This document shows positions 26,648 through 35,738 of a DNA stretch of 64,000 nucleotides, one piece after another. A program made the position numbers and the translations under genes. The notes below the pieces were generated by a model. It searched no databases and had not been told where the DNA came from. It was given only the letters and a program-made list of their open reading frames with translations. This stretch comes from Paenibacillus sp. GSMTC-2017 (GTDB taxonomy: Bacteria > Bacillota > Bacilli > Paenibacillales > Paenibacillaceae): contig NZ_JAECMT010000004.1 of assembly GCF_016019935.1 (NCBI RefSeq), positions 186,833 through 250,832 on the forward strand. Direction: 5' to 3'. The first letter of the stretch is position 1; the number at the start of each line of letters is the position of its first letter.

Positions 26648-27463
26648 ATGTTGCAAAAGGTTGATGTGAACGACACCGCGTTAAATCAGAGTAAGTTTAT
26701 GACAGATGAGGTTCAATACAATTTGATTCATCTTATTTGTGGATCGGGTACTTCAAGATGCTTAAAAACAGTAGATGACAAGTTAATATTCGCCCAATCA
26801 GAGGGCCATAATGGTTGGCTTTGGCTAAATCATGATATAGCCGAGGATAGGAAGGACATTCTCTTGCACGAACTCGTAGACGCCATCGAAGGAACTGGGT
26901 TACCTGGCGTATCTGGCGATCCTAGTGTAGTAGAGCGTTTTGTAAAGATATATGCTGAGAAATATAATTTTCACTCCCATCCTCACATGGCGATGGAATC
27001 CTATTATTGCCCTGAAGTAAAGAAGCCATTGGATGTACGGGGAACAATGCGTCAAGCAACAAGAGGTGATGTAGCGATTGTAGCTGATTTTCTAGCTGGT
27101 TTCTCAGAAGGAGCATACGGGGTGACGGTTGATCCAGCTAGTCAAATTCCGGCATCTGAGTGGTATATCGATAATGGTGGTTTATATTTATGGATCGTAA
27201 ATGAGGAGCCTGTATCCATGGCGAATATCGCTCACCGCTCACCAAGACATGCAAGAATCAATGCAGTATATACTCCGTCAGCATTCCGCAAAAGAGGTTA
27301 TGCCAGTGCAGTCGTGGCAGAACTATGTTGGATACTACAATTTGAGGGTTTAGTAGCGATGTTGTATGCAGATTTGAAAAATCCAGACTCCAATAAAGTC
27401 TATCAAAACATTGGGTTTGTAAAGAGCGGAAAAATTGCTGATATTAAGTTTAAGGCACAATGA
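26648..27463 (+). CDS. GNAT-family N-acetyltransferase behind a T-box-like leader
   Basis: 271 residues from the ATG at 26648, which follows GAGGAGGAG. The C-terminal GNAT domain (about residues 135-265) has the acetyl-CoA loop FRKRGYAS near residue 213-220 and the NPDSNKVYQNIGF motif near the end. The N-terminal half is characteristic of a subfamily with an extra alpha/beta domain before the GNAT fold. The substrate is unknown. Control by a T-box-like leader would tie expression to uncharged tRNA, hinting at an amino acid, an aminoacyl compound or an antimetabolite as substrate (inference). Confidence 0.87.
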   Translation: MLQKVDVNDTALNQSKFMTDEVQYNLIHLICGSGTSRCLKTVDDKLIFAQSEGHNGWLWLNHDIAEDRKDILLHELVDAIEGTGLPGVSGDPSVVERFVKIYAEKYNFHSHPHMAMESYYCPEVKKPLDVRGTMRQATRGDVAIVADFLAGFSEGAYGVTVDPASQIPASEWYIDNGGLYLWIVNEEPVSMANIAHRSPRHARINAVYTPSAFRKRGYASAVVAELCWILQFEGLVAMLYADLKNPDSNKVYQNIGFVKSGKIADIKFKAQ

Positions 27464-27480
27464 TATATACTCTATTTTAT

Positions 27481-27990
27481 TTATATTTCCAAAGCGAGAT
27501 TCATTGACACAAACTGAATCTCTTGATCGTCTACCTTACTCATAAAATAGACGTTTTTCCTAAACCCGACCCGCTCATATACTTTAATAGCCCTTTCATT
27601 AAAAGCGGCAACTACTAACTGTAAATGTCGAATCTTTAAGTTTGTATCCAAGAACCGAATGGCATGCGTCAAAAATGCTAGCCCGTTACCCCTGCCAGTA
27701 CGATCAGGGCTCAGTCCTAATCCGATATCTATCTGCTCGTTGTTTGTGTAAATATCAGCTACATACCCGCCTGGAACGCGTGCTGTGTTACCGATACATA
27801 TGTAACCAATAAGTACATTCTCCTTGTCCAAAGCGTAATAGTACGTTTCTTCCATTAATTCTTGAATACTTTCATCACTGCTATCCATACTGTACATGGA
27901 ATAGGGATGATCATATTTCCAAGAGCAAATAATTGTGGCATATTTTTTGGTCATTGGTTGAAAAGAATAAGTAGACATAGCTATCATCAC
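27481..27990 (-). CDS. GNAT-family N-acetyltransferase
   Basis: 169 residues with the GNAT core: acetyl-CoA-binding DRTGRGNGLAFL near residue 95-106 and VAAFNERAIKVYERVGF near 127-143. The substrate is unknown. Its start overlaps the end of the large hybrid kinase gene by 4 bp (ATGA), so it is co-transcribed and translationally coupled with it. It converges on another GNAT gene with a 17-bp gap. Confidence 0.88.
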   Translation of the reverse strand: MMIAMSTYSFQPMTKKYATIICSWKYDHPYSMYSMDSSDESIQELMEETYYYALDKENVLIGYICIGNTARVPGGYVADIYTNNEQIDIGLGLSPDRTGRGNGLAFLTHAIRFLDTNLKIRHLQLVVAAFNERAIKVYERVGFRKNVYFMSKVDDQEIQFVSMNLALEI

Positions 27991-30900
27991 AACCCTTCAG
28001 CTTTATTGGGAATAACAAATGAAACGGTGGTTCCTTCATCAGGCGTACTAGCGATAGATAGGCCTTGTCCGTAGAGCTGAATCAATCGTCGGTTCGTATT
28101 AGAGATGCCGATGCCGCCTTTACTTGGCATTCCTCGGCCGAGCAGCTCAAGGGCTGTATTTTGATCCATACCTTTTCCATTGTCTTTGACTTCAACGAGC
28201 GCGGAACTATCGTTACGTGTAATCCGAATATGAACTGTGCCGCCTTTATATTGGCTAAGAAGGCCATGTTTAACCGCATTTTCGACTAGCGGCTGAATCG
28301 AAAGCGGAGGGAGAAAGAGATTGAAGCCGCGATCAACTTCCCATACGATAGACAGCCTTTCCTCGAATCGCTCTTTTTCAATATACAAGTAGGCTTCAAC
28401 AAGTTTTAGTTCATGAGACAGCTCCACAAGTTCCCCTGTATTCAGAAAATCAAAGCTGATTCGTAAATATGAGGCAAAAGCTTCGCCCAGCTTAAGCATC
28501 TTATCCGTATCAATATCGCTAAGCGCCATAATAGAGTTAAGCGTATTAAATAAGAAGTGTGGATGAATTTGCGCCTGTAAGTAAGCAGCCTCAATCCGCA
28601 ACCGTTCACTTACAGATTGTTTAAGTGAGATTAGTGCCCTAATTCGATATTTTAGCTCAAGAGCGTCTACTGGTTTCGTTACATAATCGTTTGCTCCAGA
28701 TGAAAATCCGGTGTAAATATCAGCAGGTTGACTACGCGCGGTTAACAGCAGTACGGGTAGCTCTGATACGGAATAATGCTCTCGTATGTTCTGTGTTAAT
28801 TCATACCCTGATATGGATGGCATCATGACATCGGCAATGAGCAAATCCCACTGTTTTATACGGAGTAACTCGAGCACCTCGCCAGCGGAAGTGACAGTAG
28901 TGATGTTGTATGGCTCTGTCGAAAGAATCCCAACAAGTACAGATAAATTGACAGGATCATCATCCACAGCAAGGATATTCATCTTCACAGTTTTCAAAAG
29001 CGGAGGGATAGGCTCGGAAGTAGTGACGTCATCCATATTGGTAACCGGAGAGCTACTTTCATTATGTGCAAATTTAATCTCGTCCGCTAGCTGGAGCTGC
29101 GGATATTGGTTTTGTGGTGATAGGATATTCGACTTATTTGCTAACGAAAGCTCAAAGCTAAAGACGGAGCCTTCGCCTTCTTTGGAGCGTACAGTTAACG
29201 TACCGCCATGCAATTCGACTAACTGCTTGCAAATACTTAAACCAAGCCCGATCCCTCTTCCATCACTTATTCCATAAGAACCTTGTTCATAAGGAAAAAA
29301 CACTCTCGCCTGTGTTTTCTCATCCATGCCTACGCCAGTGTCGGTAACATGAATAATGGCCGTTCCATTCCTAGTTTCAGCAGAAACGGTTATGGTACCT
29401 TGAGCCGTATACTTGAGCGCATTATGCAATAAATTGTACAGAACTTGCACGAGCCTCTTTTCATCAGCCATTACGGGAGGCATCGACTCCGCAATAGTCA
29501 TCGTAAGTTTAATCGGTTTACCTTCAATCATAAACTTCAGCATGCTGATTACGCCGGGAACAATCGATTGAATGTGCAAAGGTTCTGGCTGCAGCACAAT
29601 GCGGTGTTCCTGTAGACGGGCAACATCGAGAAGATCGCCAAGCATATGAGACATGCGGCGACTTATTGTAATAAGCAACTCCATTTCCTTGAGACTGCTT
29701 GGGCTTAGCTTTCCTTGTTCTTTGGTAACAACGGTTTGAGCGATATTCATAATGCCATGTAGCGGTGTTCTTAACTCATGTGACGTATTGGCTAGAAACT
29801 GATCTTTTAGTTTGTCAGCTTTTTTGAGCTGCGCGCTAAGTCGTGTGTTTTCTAGGGCATTGCGGAAGTACTTTTTGAACCAATAAGTAGAGAAGCCGAT
29901 AATGGCTGCAATAATATCGATTGGATAATAAACGGTCGTAATACTATAGGCAGACTCCGCAATGCTCCATAGCAAGTTTGATATAATACCTGCTGCTGTA
30001 AGTAGTAAGAAAGTGACGTCTTTATCGGTTTGTTTCTTGAAGATCATCGTTCCAACGATATAAATAAACCAGATAAACGGAATGAAGTAGATGATAAGGA
30101 AGATCCTCAAATCGACAAAAACATTTACCCATGCAGGTGGTACCACTACTAAAAATCCAGACAAGCATACAAGTGCAGCGATATACACTCCGAGCCATGC
30201 GTTCTTTCTAGGAGCCGAAGAAAACCTTCTGAATAATAAAAGAATTAAAAGGTTTTGCCAAAGGAGAGAGATTAATCGTATTTTAATTGCCCACTCATAG
30301 TTGATTGGTAGCCACAATAAAAGCAAGTTATCATGGCCAATCAGAATTGCAATTCCGATAGTCAACGTTAACAAACTCATTATTAATAATGATCGTTCTT
30401 GGCGATTGAAAAGGTAGAGTATATAAGCGTACAAGCCGTGAAGCAACAAAATAATAAACGTAACGAGCTGAAACCCAATAGAGTACCATCGTACATCGTC
30501 AATGGAGGCTAAAGAACCAAAACGAATGGAGCGGGTAATCCCGCCGTTTAAAGGTTCATCGAAGTTAGTCACACGAATAAGTATCTCCATCTCTGTTGTT
30601 CCTGCTACAGAGTAGGTCGCTGTGTAAGACGTATTTTTAGGTGTGTAGTCACTAGCGGTTGTAGCAAGTTTCCCTATTTTGCTCAGTATCATTCCATTCA
30701 CTTCTACTTCGGATGCAGCTTGCAAGCCCTGAAGCCACAACGCCACAGGCTGTTTCAGTGGATCGACTAGAATGCGTAGTCTATACGTTCCGTATCCGTA
30801 CGAAGTACCGGATTCCGCATCGAGCACATTTCCCCAATCTCCTGGAACGTTAATCGGATGGGGAGTGTTTTTCTCTGTTTGTAAATCGCTATATGAAATG

Positions 30901-31148
30901 AACTGCTTAGGGTAAAATCCCCACTGTCCGTCCAAATAAAAAGAGGGCGATGACTCCAAATCAATACCGCGCATGTCGAGTAAACCATTAACAGGACGAT
31001 GGTTATCAGATGTAGAAAAAAGTTCAGACCATGTCCATCTCAGGCCAAGAAGAATACTAAAAAACACGATCATTATGGCTATATTTCTTAGGGTGGGTTT
31101 ATTCATTATTCGCATCATACGATGAAGTTCGACAATAATAGCGCACAT
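27987..31148 (-). CDS. Hybrid sensor kinase with 7TM-type input, HisKA, receiver and LytS-type kinase
   Basis: 1053 residues. A first TM helix is near 22-40; residues ~60-190 form a jelly-roll-like outer domain; six to eight TM helices lie between ~215 and 415. Then come HisKA with His457 (NTSHELRTPLHG), an ATPase domain (GVGMDEK, GIGLGLS), a receiver with Asp773 (DLLIADVMMPS), a second His_kinase module of the LytS/YesM type (HPHFLFNTLN, His862/His864) and a final ATPase domain (GKGMDQ, GGIGISN). This architecture is known in Paenibacillus. The start is uncertain: AGAAGG is very close to the ATG at 31148, and ATGs lie 10-14 codons inside. It is divergent from the bacteriocin precursor gene, 171 bp away. 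Confidence 0.9.
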   Translation of the reverse strand: MCAIIVELHRMMRIMNKPTLRNIAIMIVFFSILLGLRWTWSELFSTSDNHRPVNGLLDMRGIDLESSPSFYLDGQWGFYPKQFISYSDLQTEKNTPHPINVPGDWGNVLDAESGTSYGYGTYRLRILVDPLKQPVALWLQGLQAASEVEVNGMILSKIGKLATTASDYTPKNTSYTATYSVAGTTEMEILIRVTNFDEPLNGGITRSIRFGSLASIDDVRWYSIGFQLVTFIILLLHGLYAYILYLFNRQERSLLIMSLLTLTIGIAILIGHDNLLLLWLPINYEWAIKIRLISLLWQNLLILLLFRRFSSAPRKNAWLGVYIAALVCLSGFLVVVPPAWVNVFVDLRIFLIIYFIPFIWFIYIVGTMIFKKQTDKDVTFLLLTAAGIISNLLWSIAESAYSITTVYYPIDIIAAIIGFSTYWFKKYFRNALENTRLSAQLKKADKLKDQFLANTSHELRTPLHGIMNIAQTVVTKEQGKLSPSSLKEMELLITISRRMSHMLGDLLDVARLQEHRIVLQPEPLHIQSIVPGVISMLKFMIEGKPIKLTMTIAESMPPVMADEKRLVQVLYNLLHNALKYTAQGTITVSAETRNGTAIIHVTDTGVGMDEKTQARVFFPYEQGSYGISDGRGIGLGLSICKQLVELHGGTLTVRSKEGEGSVFSFELSLANKSNILSPQNQYPQLQLADEIKFAHNESSSPVTNMDDVTTSEPIPPLLKTVKMNILAVDDDPVNLSVLVGILSTEPYNITTVTSAGEVLELLRIKQWDLLIADVMMPSISGYELTQNIREHYSVSELPVLLLTARSQPADIYTGFSSGANDYVTKPVDALELKYRIRALISLKQSVSERLRIEAAYLQAQIHPHFLFNTLNSIMALSDIDTDKMLKLGEAFASYLRISFDFLNTGELVELSHELKLVEAYLYIEKERFEERLSIVWEVDRGFNLFLPPLSIQPLVENAVKHGLLSQYKGGTVHIRITRNDSSALVEVKDNGKGMDQNTALELLGRGMPSKGGIGISNTNRRLIQLYGQGLSIASTPDEGTTVSFVIPNKAEGL

Positions 31149-31319
31149 ACCTTCTAACCATTAGTAACAAGAGCGGAGATAATTCCATATGTTGTCATGG
31201 GGCACTCGTTTGAATGGGCGAATTTCACAAAGGGGCTATTTGATCACCTTAGACCTGTTCATCATGTCGACGGCAGAGTCTTCAGTCGTCACAACTATCT
31301 ATTAAGCGGAGGTTGGACA

Positions 31320-31616
31320 ATGAATGATTTTAAAAAAGATTTAAACAAGTTGAATGTTTCTGAATTTCAGGCAAGCGAGGTAACACCTTGGAACGCTCAA
31401 AATCAGAACGATGGTCGATTATGTTTCGTATGTTTCAATTGTATTAATTGCTTCAACTGTATCAACTGTTTTAACTGTCAAAACTGCCATCGTTGCCACA
31501 ACTGTCAAAACTGCCACAACTGCCATAATTGTCACAACTGCCACAACTGTCATGGAGGAGGCGGACATGGAGGAGGACATGGAGGAGGACACGGAGGAGG
31601 GCATGGAGGACGTTGA
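31320..31616 (+). CDS. Heterocycloanthracin/sonorensin-type azole bacteriocin precursor
   Basis: 98 residues from the ATG at 31320, seven bases after GGAGG (the frame opens earlier, but without a ribosome binding site). The leader, residues 1-34 (MNDFKKDLNKLNVSEFQ then ASEVTPWN), has the M-N-x-F-x4-L-x2-LNVS-x-[FY]-Q pattern of heterocycloanthracin precursors. The core has 15 cysteines spaced exactly every third residue (x-N-C repeats: FNC, INC, then QNC, HNC), followed by a tail of Gly runs separated by five His. Cysteines would be converted to thiazole/thiazoline by the downstream YcaO and dehydrogenase. A terminator separates it from those genes. Confidence 0.93.
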   Translation: MNDFKKDLNKLNVSEFQASEVTPWNAQNQNDGRLCFVCFNCINCFNCINCFNCQNCHRCHNCQNCHNCHNCHNCHNCHGGGGHGGGHGGGHGGGHGGR

Positions 31617-31688
31617 GGTAATATTTGCTCATAAACCAACGTTCTAGGTTTCAGACTTAAACAGTGGCTACTTAATGAGATGAGGAAT

Positions 31689-31719
31689 GCCCCTGCCGGC
31701 ACAATGCCCAGGGGCTTTT
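31689..31719 (+). terminator. Intrinsic terminator between precursor and maturation genes
   Basis: GCCCCTG/CAGGGGC stem followed by TTTT. It would keep precursor mRNA more abundant than the enzyme mRNA. Confidence 0.87.
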
Positions 31720-31814
31720 CCATGCCTATTTCCTTAAAGAATAAGACATGAGGGACAAATAGCAGTACATAAGATTACTTGTGAAGAGTTCGGTAGATCG
31801 GGAGGAGGAATCGA

Positions 31815-33776
31815 ATGACAAATGTAGACCCTTCGATGCGACTGAAGGTGAATAGAGATACATTTTTTCTCCCTAATCCAAATGGGAGTGTGTACTTTCG
31901 AAATAATGTAAGTTCATTCCGTATGGAAGGAGCAACGATTGATAAGTGGATTGAGAATCTGATACCGATATTTAACGGGGAGCATAGTTTGGAGGATGTG
32001 GCAGAAGGATTATCGAACGAACAGCGGAACCAGGTGTATAGAATTGCAGAAATGTTGTATCGTAATGGGTTTGTAAAAGATGTGAGCCAAGACACTCCGC
32101 ATCAATTGCCAGAAGAAATAATTAATAAGTATGCTTCGCAAATTGAATTTTTAAACCATTTTGGTCATTCTGGCGCGCACCGATTTCAGTCCTATCGTCA
32201 GACTAAAGTATTAGTAGTAGGTTCAGGCTCATTTTTGATTTCGGCAATATCTTCGCTACTTGTATCCGGATTGCCTACGTTTTCCGTGCTACTATCGGGC
32301 ACTAAGCCGACAGATCGCAAGCGAATACTGGAACTTGCGGAGCATGCCCGTAAGACGGATCCCGAGGTGGCAGTAGAGGAGATTACGCTGCAAAAGGAAG
32401 GGGTTAGCCGCTTACGGGATGCTGTAGTGCCATTTGATTCGATATTGTTTGTATCGCAGGATGGGGATATCGAGGAGTTACAACTGCTTCATGAAGTTTG
32501 CAAGGAAGAGAAAAAAATGTTTCTGCCCGCTGTTTGTTTGCAACAGGTGGGTTTAGCGGGTCCATTAGTACATCCAGACGTTGAGGGATGCTGGCAATCG
32601 GCGTGGCGCAGTATACATGAATCCGCGATTTCTAAAGACCCTCAGCTGCATACCTTTTCTTCCACAGCGGGGGCGATGTTAGCGAATGTGATCGTGTTTG
32701 AATTGTTTAAGAAGATTACTGGCGCGAATGATTCGGAGCGGAGTAATCAATTGTTCCTGCTCAATCTGGAGACTTTGGAAGGGAGATGGCATGAGTTCAT
32801 GCCCCACCCGCTTGTGACTAGACGTGCTGCAACGGAATGGAGCAACGAGTTGGAACTTCAGCTCAAAAGGGAATCAAAAAAAAGTGAGAATGGCTTGCTT
32901 CCTTACTTTAACCGTTTGACATCAGCAGTATCGGGTATTTTCCATAGTTGGGAGGAGGGGGACTTGAATCAGCTACCACTCTCTCAGTGCTTTGTACAGG
33001 TAGTTGACCCTTTATCTGAAGGGCCTGCAAGACTATTGCCGGGTATTGTTTGTAATGCAATGACGCATGAGCAAGCTAGGCGGGAAGCGGGGTTGGTCGG
33101 AATTGAGACCTATGTCTCGCGAATAGCGGATACACTCGTTTCGTCTCTTCCGCTGGATCAGGAGACAGTGGGTAATAGAATAGAACCGCAGGAATTTATA
33201 GGAGTCGGAGCGGGAGAAACCTTTCAGGAAGGCATTAGCCGAGGGCTAAAGAGGTGTTTGGCCGATTTGCTAGGTAAGCAACAGGCACTTCTGTTACCTC
33301 CTGTCTTTCGAGTCCAGTTGTCTGAAATAGAAGATAAACAGTGTCAGTTTTATGTACAGACGTTAACGACAATGAAAGGAACACCACGCATTGGCTTGGG
33401 GGAAAACGTGTGCGGATTCCCTGTCATGTGGGTCGGTACGAATGAGCGCTGGTATAGTAGTGTAGGTTTGAATGTGACTCTAGCATTGCGGGAGGCTTTG
33501 CAACAGGCTCTATTGGAGGCACAAAATCAACCAGAAAGCCTCATATCTCAAGTGTCGGAGGTTTCATCCGTACGTCTGTCAGAACAATTGCCGCTAAGTC
33601 TCGTTATCCCTTCATGTGAAGTGACGGCAACACGGGAAGTGTTGCAATCCGCCTTGCAGATCTTGGAACATAACCATAAGCGGCTATTGGTCTTTGATCT
33701 AGCAGTGGAACCATTCTTGAAAGAGGAAATAGCAGGGGTGTTTGGCGTGTTGCTGCGAGAGGAGGTGCCTAGGTGA
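31815..33776 (+). CDS. Thiazole-containing bacteriocin maturation protein (ThiF/E1-like)
   Basis: 653 residues, start preceded by GGAGGAGG. The N-terminal ~90 residues resemble a leader-binding (RRE-like) region; KVLVVGSGSFLISAISSLLVSG near residue 130 is the nucleotide-binding-like start of the E1/ThiF fold; later residues match no domain I can name. Domain order, size and neighbours agree with the 'putative thiazole-containing bacteriocin maturation protein' family of Bacillus heterocycloanthracin loci. It most likely binds the precursor leader and presents it to the YcaO enzyme. It overlaps the next gene by 4 bp (GTGA). Confidence 0.88.
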   Translation: MTNVDPSMRLKVNRDTFFLPNPNGSVYFRNNVSSFRMEGATIDKWIENLIPIFNGEHSLEDVAEGLSNEQRNQVYRIAEMLYRNGFVKDVSQDTPHQLPEEIINKYASQIEFLNHFGHSGAHRFQSYRQTKVLVVGSGSFLISAISSLLVSGLPTFSVLLSGTKPTDRKRILELAEHARKTDPEVAVEEITLQKEGVSRLRDAVVPFDSILFVSQDGDIEELQLLHEVCKEEKKMFLPAVCLQQVGLAGPLVHPDVEGCWQSAWRSIHESAISKDPQLHTFSSTAGAMLANVIVFELFKKITGANDSERSNQLFLLNLETLEGRWHEFMPHPLVTRRAATEWSNELELQLKRESKKSENGLLPYFNRLTSAVSGIFHSWEEGDLNQLPLSQCFVQVVDPLSEGPARLLPGIVCNAMTHEQARREAGLVGIETYVSRIADTLVSSLPLDQETVGNRIEPQEFIGVGAGETFQEGISRGLKRCLADLLGKQQALLLPPVFRVQLSEIEDKQCQFYVQTLTTMKGTPRIGLGENVCGFPVMWVGTNERWYSSVGLNVTLALREALQQALLEAQNQPESLISQVSEVSSVRLSEQLPLSLVIPSCEVTATREVLQSALQILEHNHKRLLVFDLAVEPFLKEEIAGVFGVLLREEVPR

Positions 33777-35716
33777 GCGCTATCGTTATGATTGTGGGAG
33801 ATGGGGTGCTCGCGGACTGCGTGTACGAGGAACTTTCAGCCCAATTCGAGGTTATACGTCAGCCCGATTTCGAGGCAGGGGTACCGGATTCGGTGAGTTT
33901 GGCGCTCGTGCTGCATGATGCTTGGTATCCTGGCGTTCATCAAAAGGCTGAAGAGCTGCTGCAGCCAGCCGGCATCCCTTGGCTGCGCGGCTTTGTTTCT
34001 TTTGGCGAGGGTGTAATCGGCCCTCTAGTTCGTCCGGGTACACGGGGGTGCTCTCAATGTGCAGACACGCGGCGCATTATGGCGGGACGCGAACGTAGAG
34101 AGATGCGGGAGTTACAGTGGAGACTGACAGCGCTCGAGAGAATACCGAGTGATGCTTGGGGGTCTCAAACGGGACTTTTACAGGTAGCTCGCCTTCTGGT
34201 AGTTGAGGCAGAGAGGATGTTGCAAGGCAAACGGGTTCATTCATCTGGGAATGTGTATTTAATCAACTTGAAATCACTTGAGAGCACACTTCACTTCTTT
34301 CTCCCTGACCCGCTATGTTCGGTTTGTAGTCGTTTGTCTGACGATTCATCGACAGGAGCCAACATTACGCTGCAACCGAGTCTGAAGATTAGCTCAGGCA
34401 GTTATCGTTCCCGCTCAATGGATGATCTGAAAAAAGTGCTGAACAAAGACTATTTGGATTACCGGACAGGCTTTTTGAATGGAAAGATGGTTGATCTAGA
34501 TTCGCCATTTGCTGACGCTAGTGTGAATCTACCGTTGCTCTCAGAGGATGTAGGAGCGGCGGGTCGGACTCATTCCTATGCGGTGAGTGAGTTGACCGCC
34601 ATTATGGAGGGATTGGAGCGGTACTGCGGTCTGGCACCCCGAGGTAAACGGACGGTAGTCCATGGCAGCTTCCGTGATCTGGAGGATCATGCGCTCGACC
34701 CCGTCACGCTAGGGGTGCACACGAAGGAACAGTATGCTCAGCCGTGGTTTCCGTTCAGAACATTTGATCCCGACGAGCCCATTCAATGGGTATGGGGCTA
34801 TTCGTTTTTGAAAGAGCGCCCTATTCTAGTTCCGGAGCAGACCGCCTATTACAGCATGGGCCACGGACATGGATTCATGTTTGAGTCTTCTAACGGTTGC
34901 GCGTTAGGAGGAAGTTTGGAGGAGGCTATTTTTTACGGCATTTTGGAAGTGGTAGAGCGGGATTCATTCCTGATGACTTGGTATGCGCAGTTGCCTCTCC
35001 CACGACTTGACCCTTATTCCGCTAACGACCAAGAATTACGATTGATGCTCGATCGTTTGCGAGCTGTGGCGGGTTTTGATGTACATTTCTTTAATTCTAC
35101 AATGGAGCACGGGATTCCAAGTATTTGGGCGGTAGCGAAAAATAGGAAACAAACGGGAGTGAATCTCATCTGTGCGGCTGGGGCTCATCCTGATCCTCTG
35201 CGGGCGATGAAAGGCGCGGTTCACGAGTTGGCGGGGATGGTACTGAATCTGGACAAAAAATATGAGACAAACCGGGAAGAGTATGTTCGGATGTTTCATG
35301 ATTCCTCTTTGGTGCATCAGATGGAGGATCATTCATTGTTATACGGTTTGCCGCAGGCGCAGGATCGCTTGCAATTTCTGCTGGATGACAATCGTCCGCT
35401 CCGAACGTTTGAAGAGGAGTTCAAACAGGTGGCAAGGCATGCTGATCTCACGGATGATCTAAAAGATATTTTGAAAGAGCTCCGCAGATTGAATCTTGAT
35501 GTGATCGTGGTGGATCTGACAGCGCCGGAAATTTCTAGAAATGGGCTCCATTGCGTGAAAGTACTGATCCCAGGGATGCTGCCGATGACATTCGGACATG
35601 ACTTTACTCGCGTGGCAGGGTTGGAACGGGTATTTAGGGTGCCGGTTGAACTCGGGTATGCGAAGCAAGCACTGAGTCCAGATCATCTCAATCCATACCC
35701 GCACCCGTTTCCATAG
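33773..35716 (+). CDS. YcaO-type azoline cyclodehydratase with N-terminal docking domain
   Basis: 647 residues from a GTG overlapping the previous stop. Residues ~1-190 form an E1-like docking region with four cysteines in two pairs (CSQC near 90, CSVC near 180), a probable zinc site. Residues ~205-647 form the YcaO domain: RTHSYAVSELTAIMEGLERY, the ESSNGCALGGSLEEAIFYGILEVVERDSF region (ATP-binding) and a C-terminus ending PYPHPFP, the proline-rich tail typical of azoline-forming YcaO enzymes. It uses ATP to cyclise Cys/Ser/Thr side chains onto the peptide backbone. It is central to the cluster. Confidence 0.94.
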   Translation: MSAIVMIVGDGVLADCVYEELSAQFEVIRQPDFEAGVPDSVSLALVLHDAWYPGVHQKAEELLQPAGIPWLRGFVSFGEGVIGPLVRPGTRGCSQCADTRRIMAGRERREMRELQWRLTALERIPSDAWGSQTGLLQVARLLVVEAERMLQGKRVHSSGNVYLINLKSLESTLHFFLPDPLCSVCSRLSDDSSTGANITLQPSLKISSGSYRSRSMDDLKKVLNKDYLDYRTGFLNGKMVDLDSPFADASVNLPLLSEDVGAAGRTHSYAVSELTAIMEGLERYCGLAPRGKRTVVHGSFRDLEDHALDPVTLGVHTKEQYAQPWFPFRTFDPDEPIQWVWGYSFLKERPILVPEQTAYYSMGHGHGFMFESSNGCALGGSLEEAIFYGILEVVERDSFLMTWYAQLPLPRLDPYSANDQELRLMLDRLRAVAGFDVHFFNSTMEHGIPSIWAVAKNRKQTGVNLICAAGAHPDPLRAMKGAVHELAGMVLNLDKKYETNREEYVRMFHDSSLVHQMEDHSLLYGLPQAQDRLQFLLDDNRPLRTFEEEFKQVARHADLTDDLKDILKELRRLNLDVIVVDLTAPEISRNGLHCVKVLIPGMLPMTFGHDFTRVAGLERVFRVPVELGYAKQALSPDHLNPYPHPFP

Positions 35717-35738
35717 GTACAAACCAGGAGGGAGAAGC

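Noticed and set aside
31197..31319. N-terminal extension of the precursor frame
   Set aside because: The GGAGG lies just before the ATG at 31320 and the protein from there begins with a family-like leader; the upstream part has no ribosome binding site.
31437..31552. Short direct repeats resembling a CRISPR or tandem repeat array
   Set aside because: They are the nine-base codon repeats (x-Asn-Cys) of the bacteriocin precursor core, in frame with a good start and ribosome binding site.
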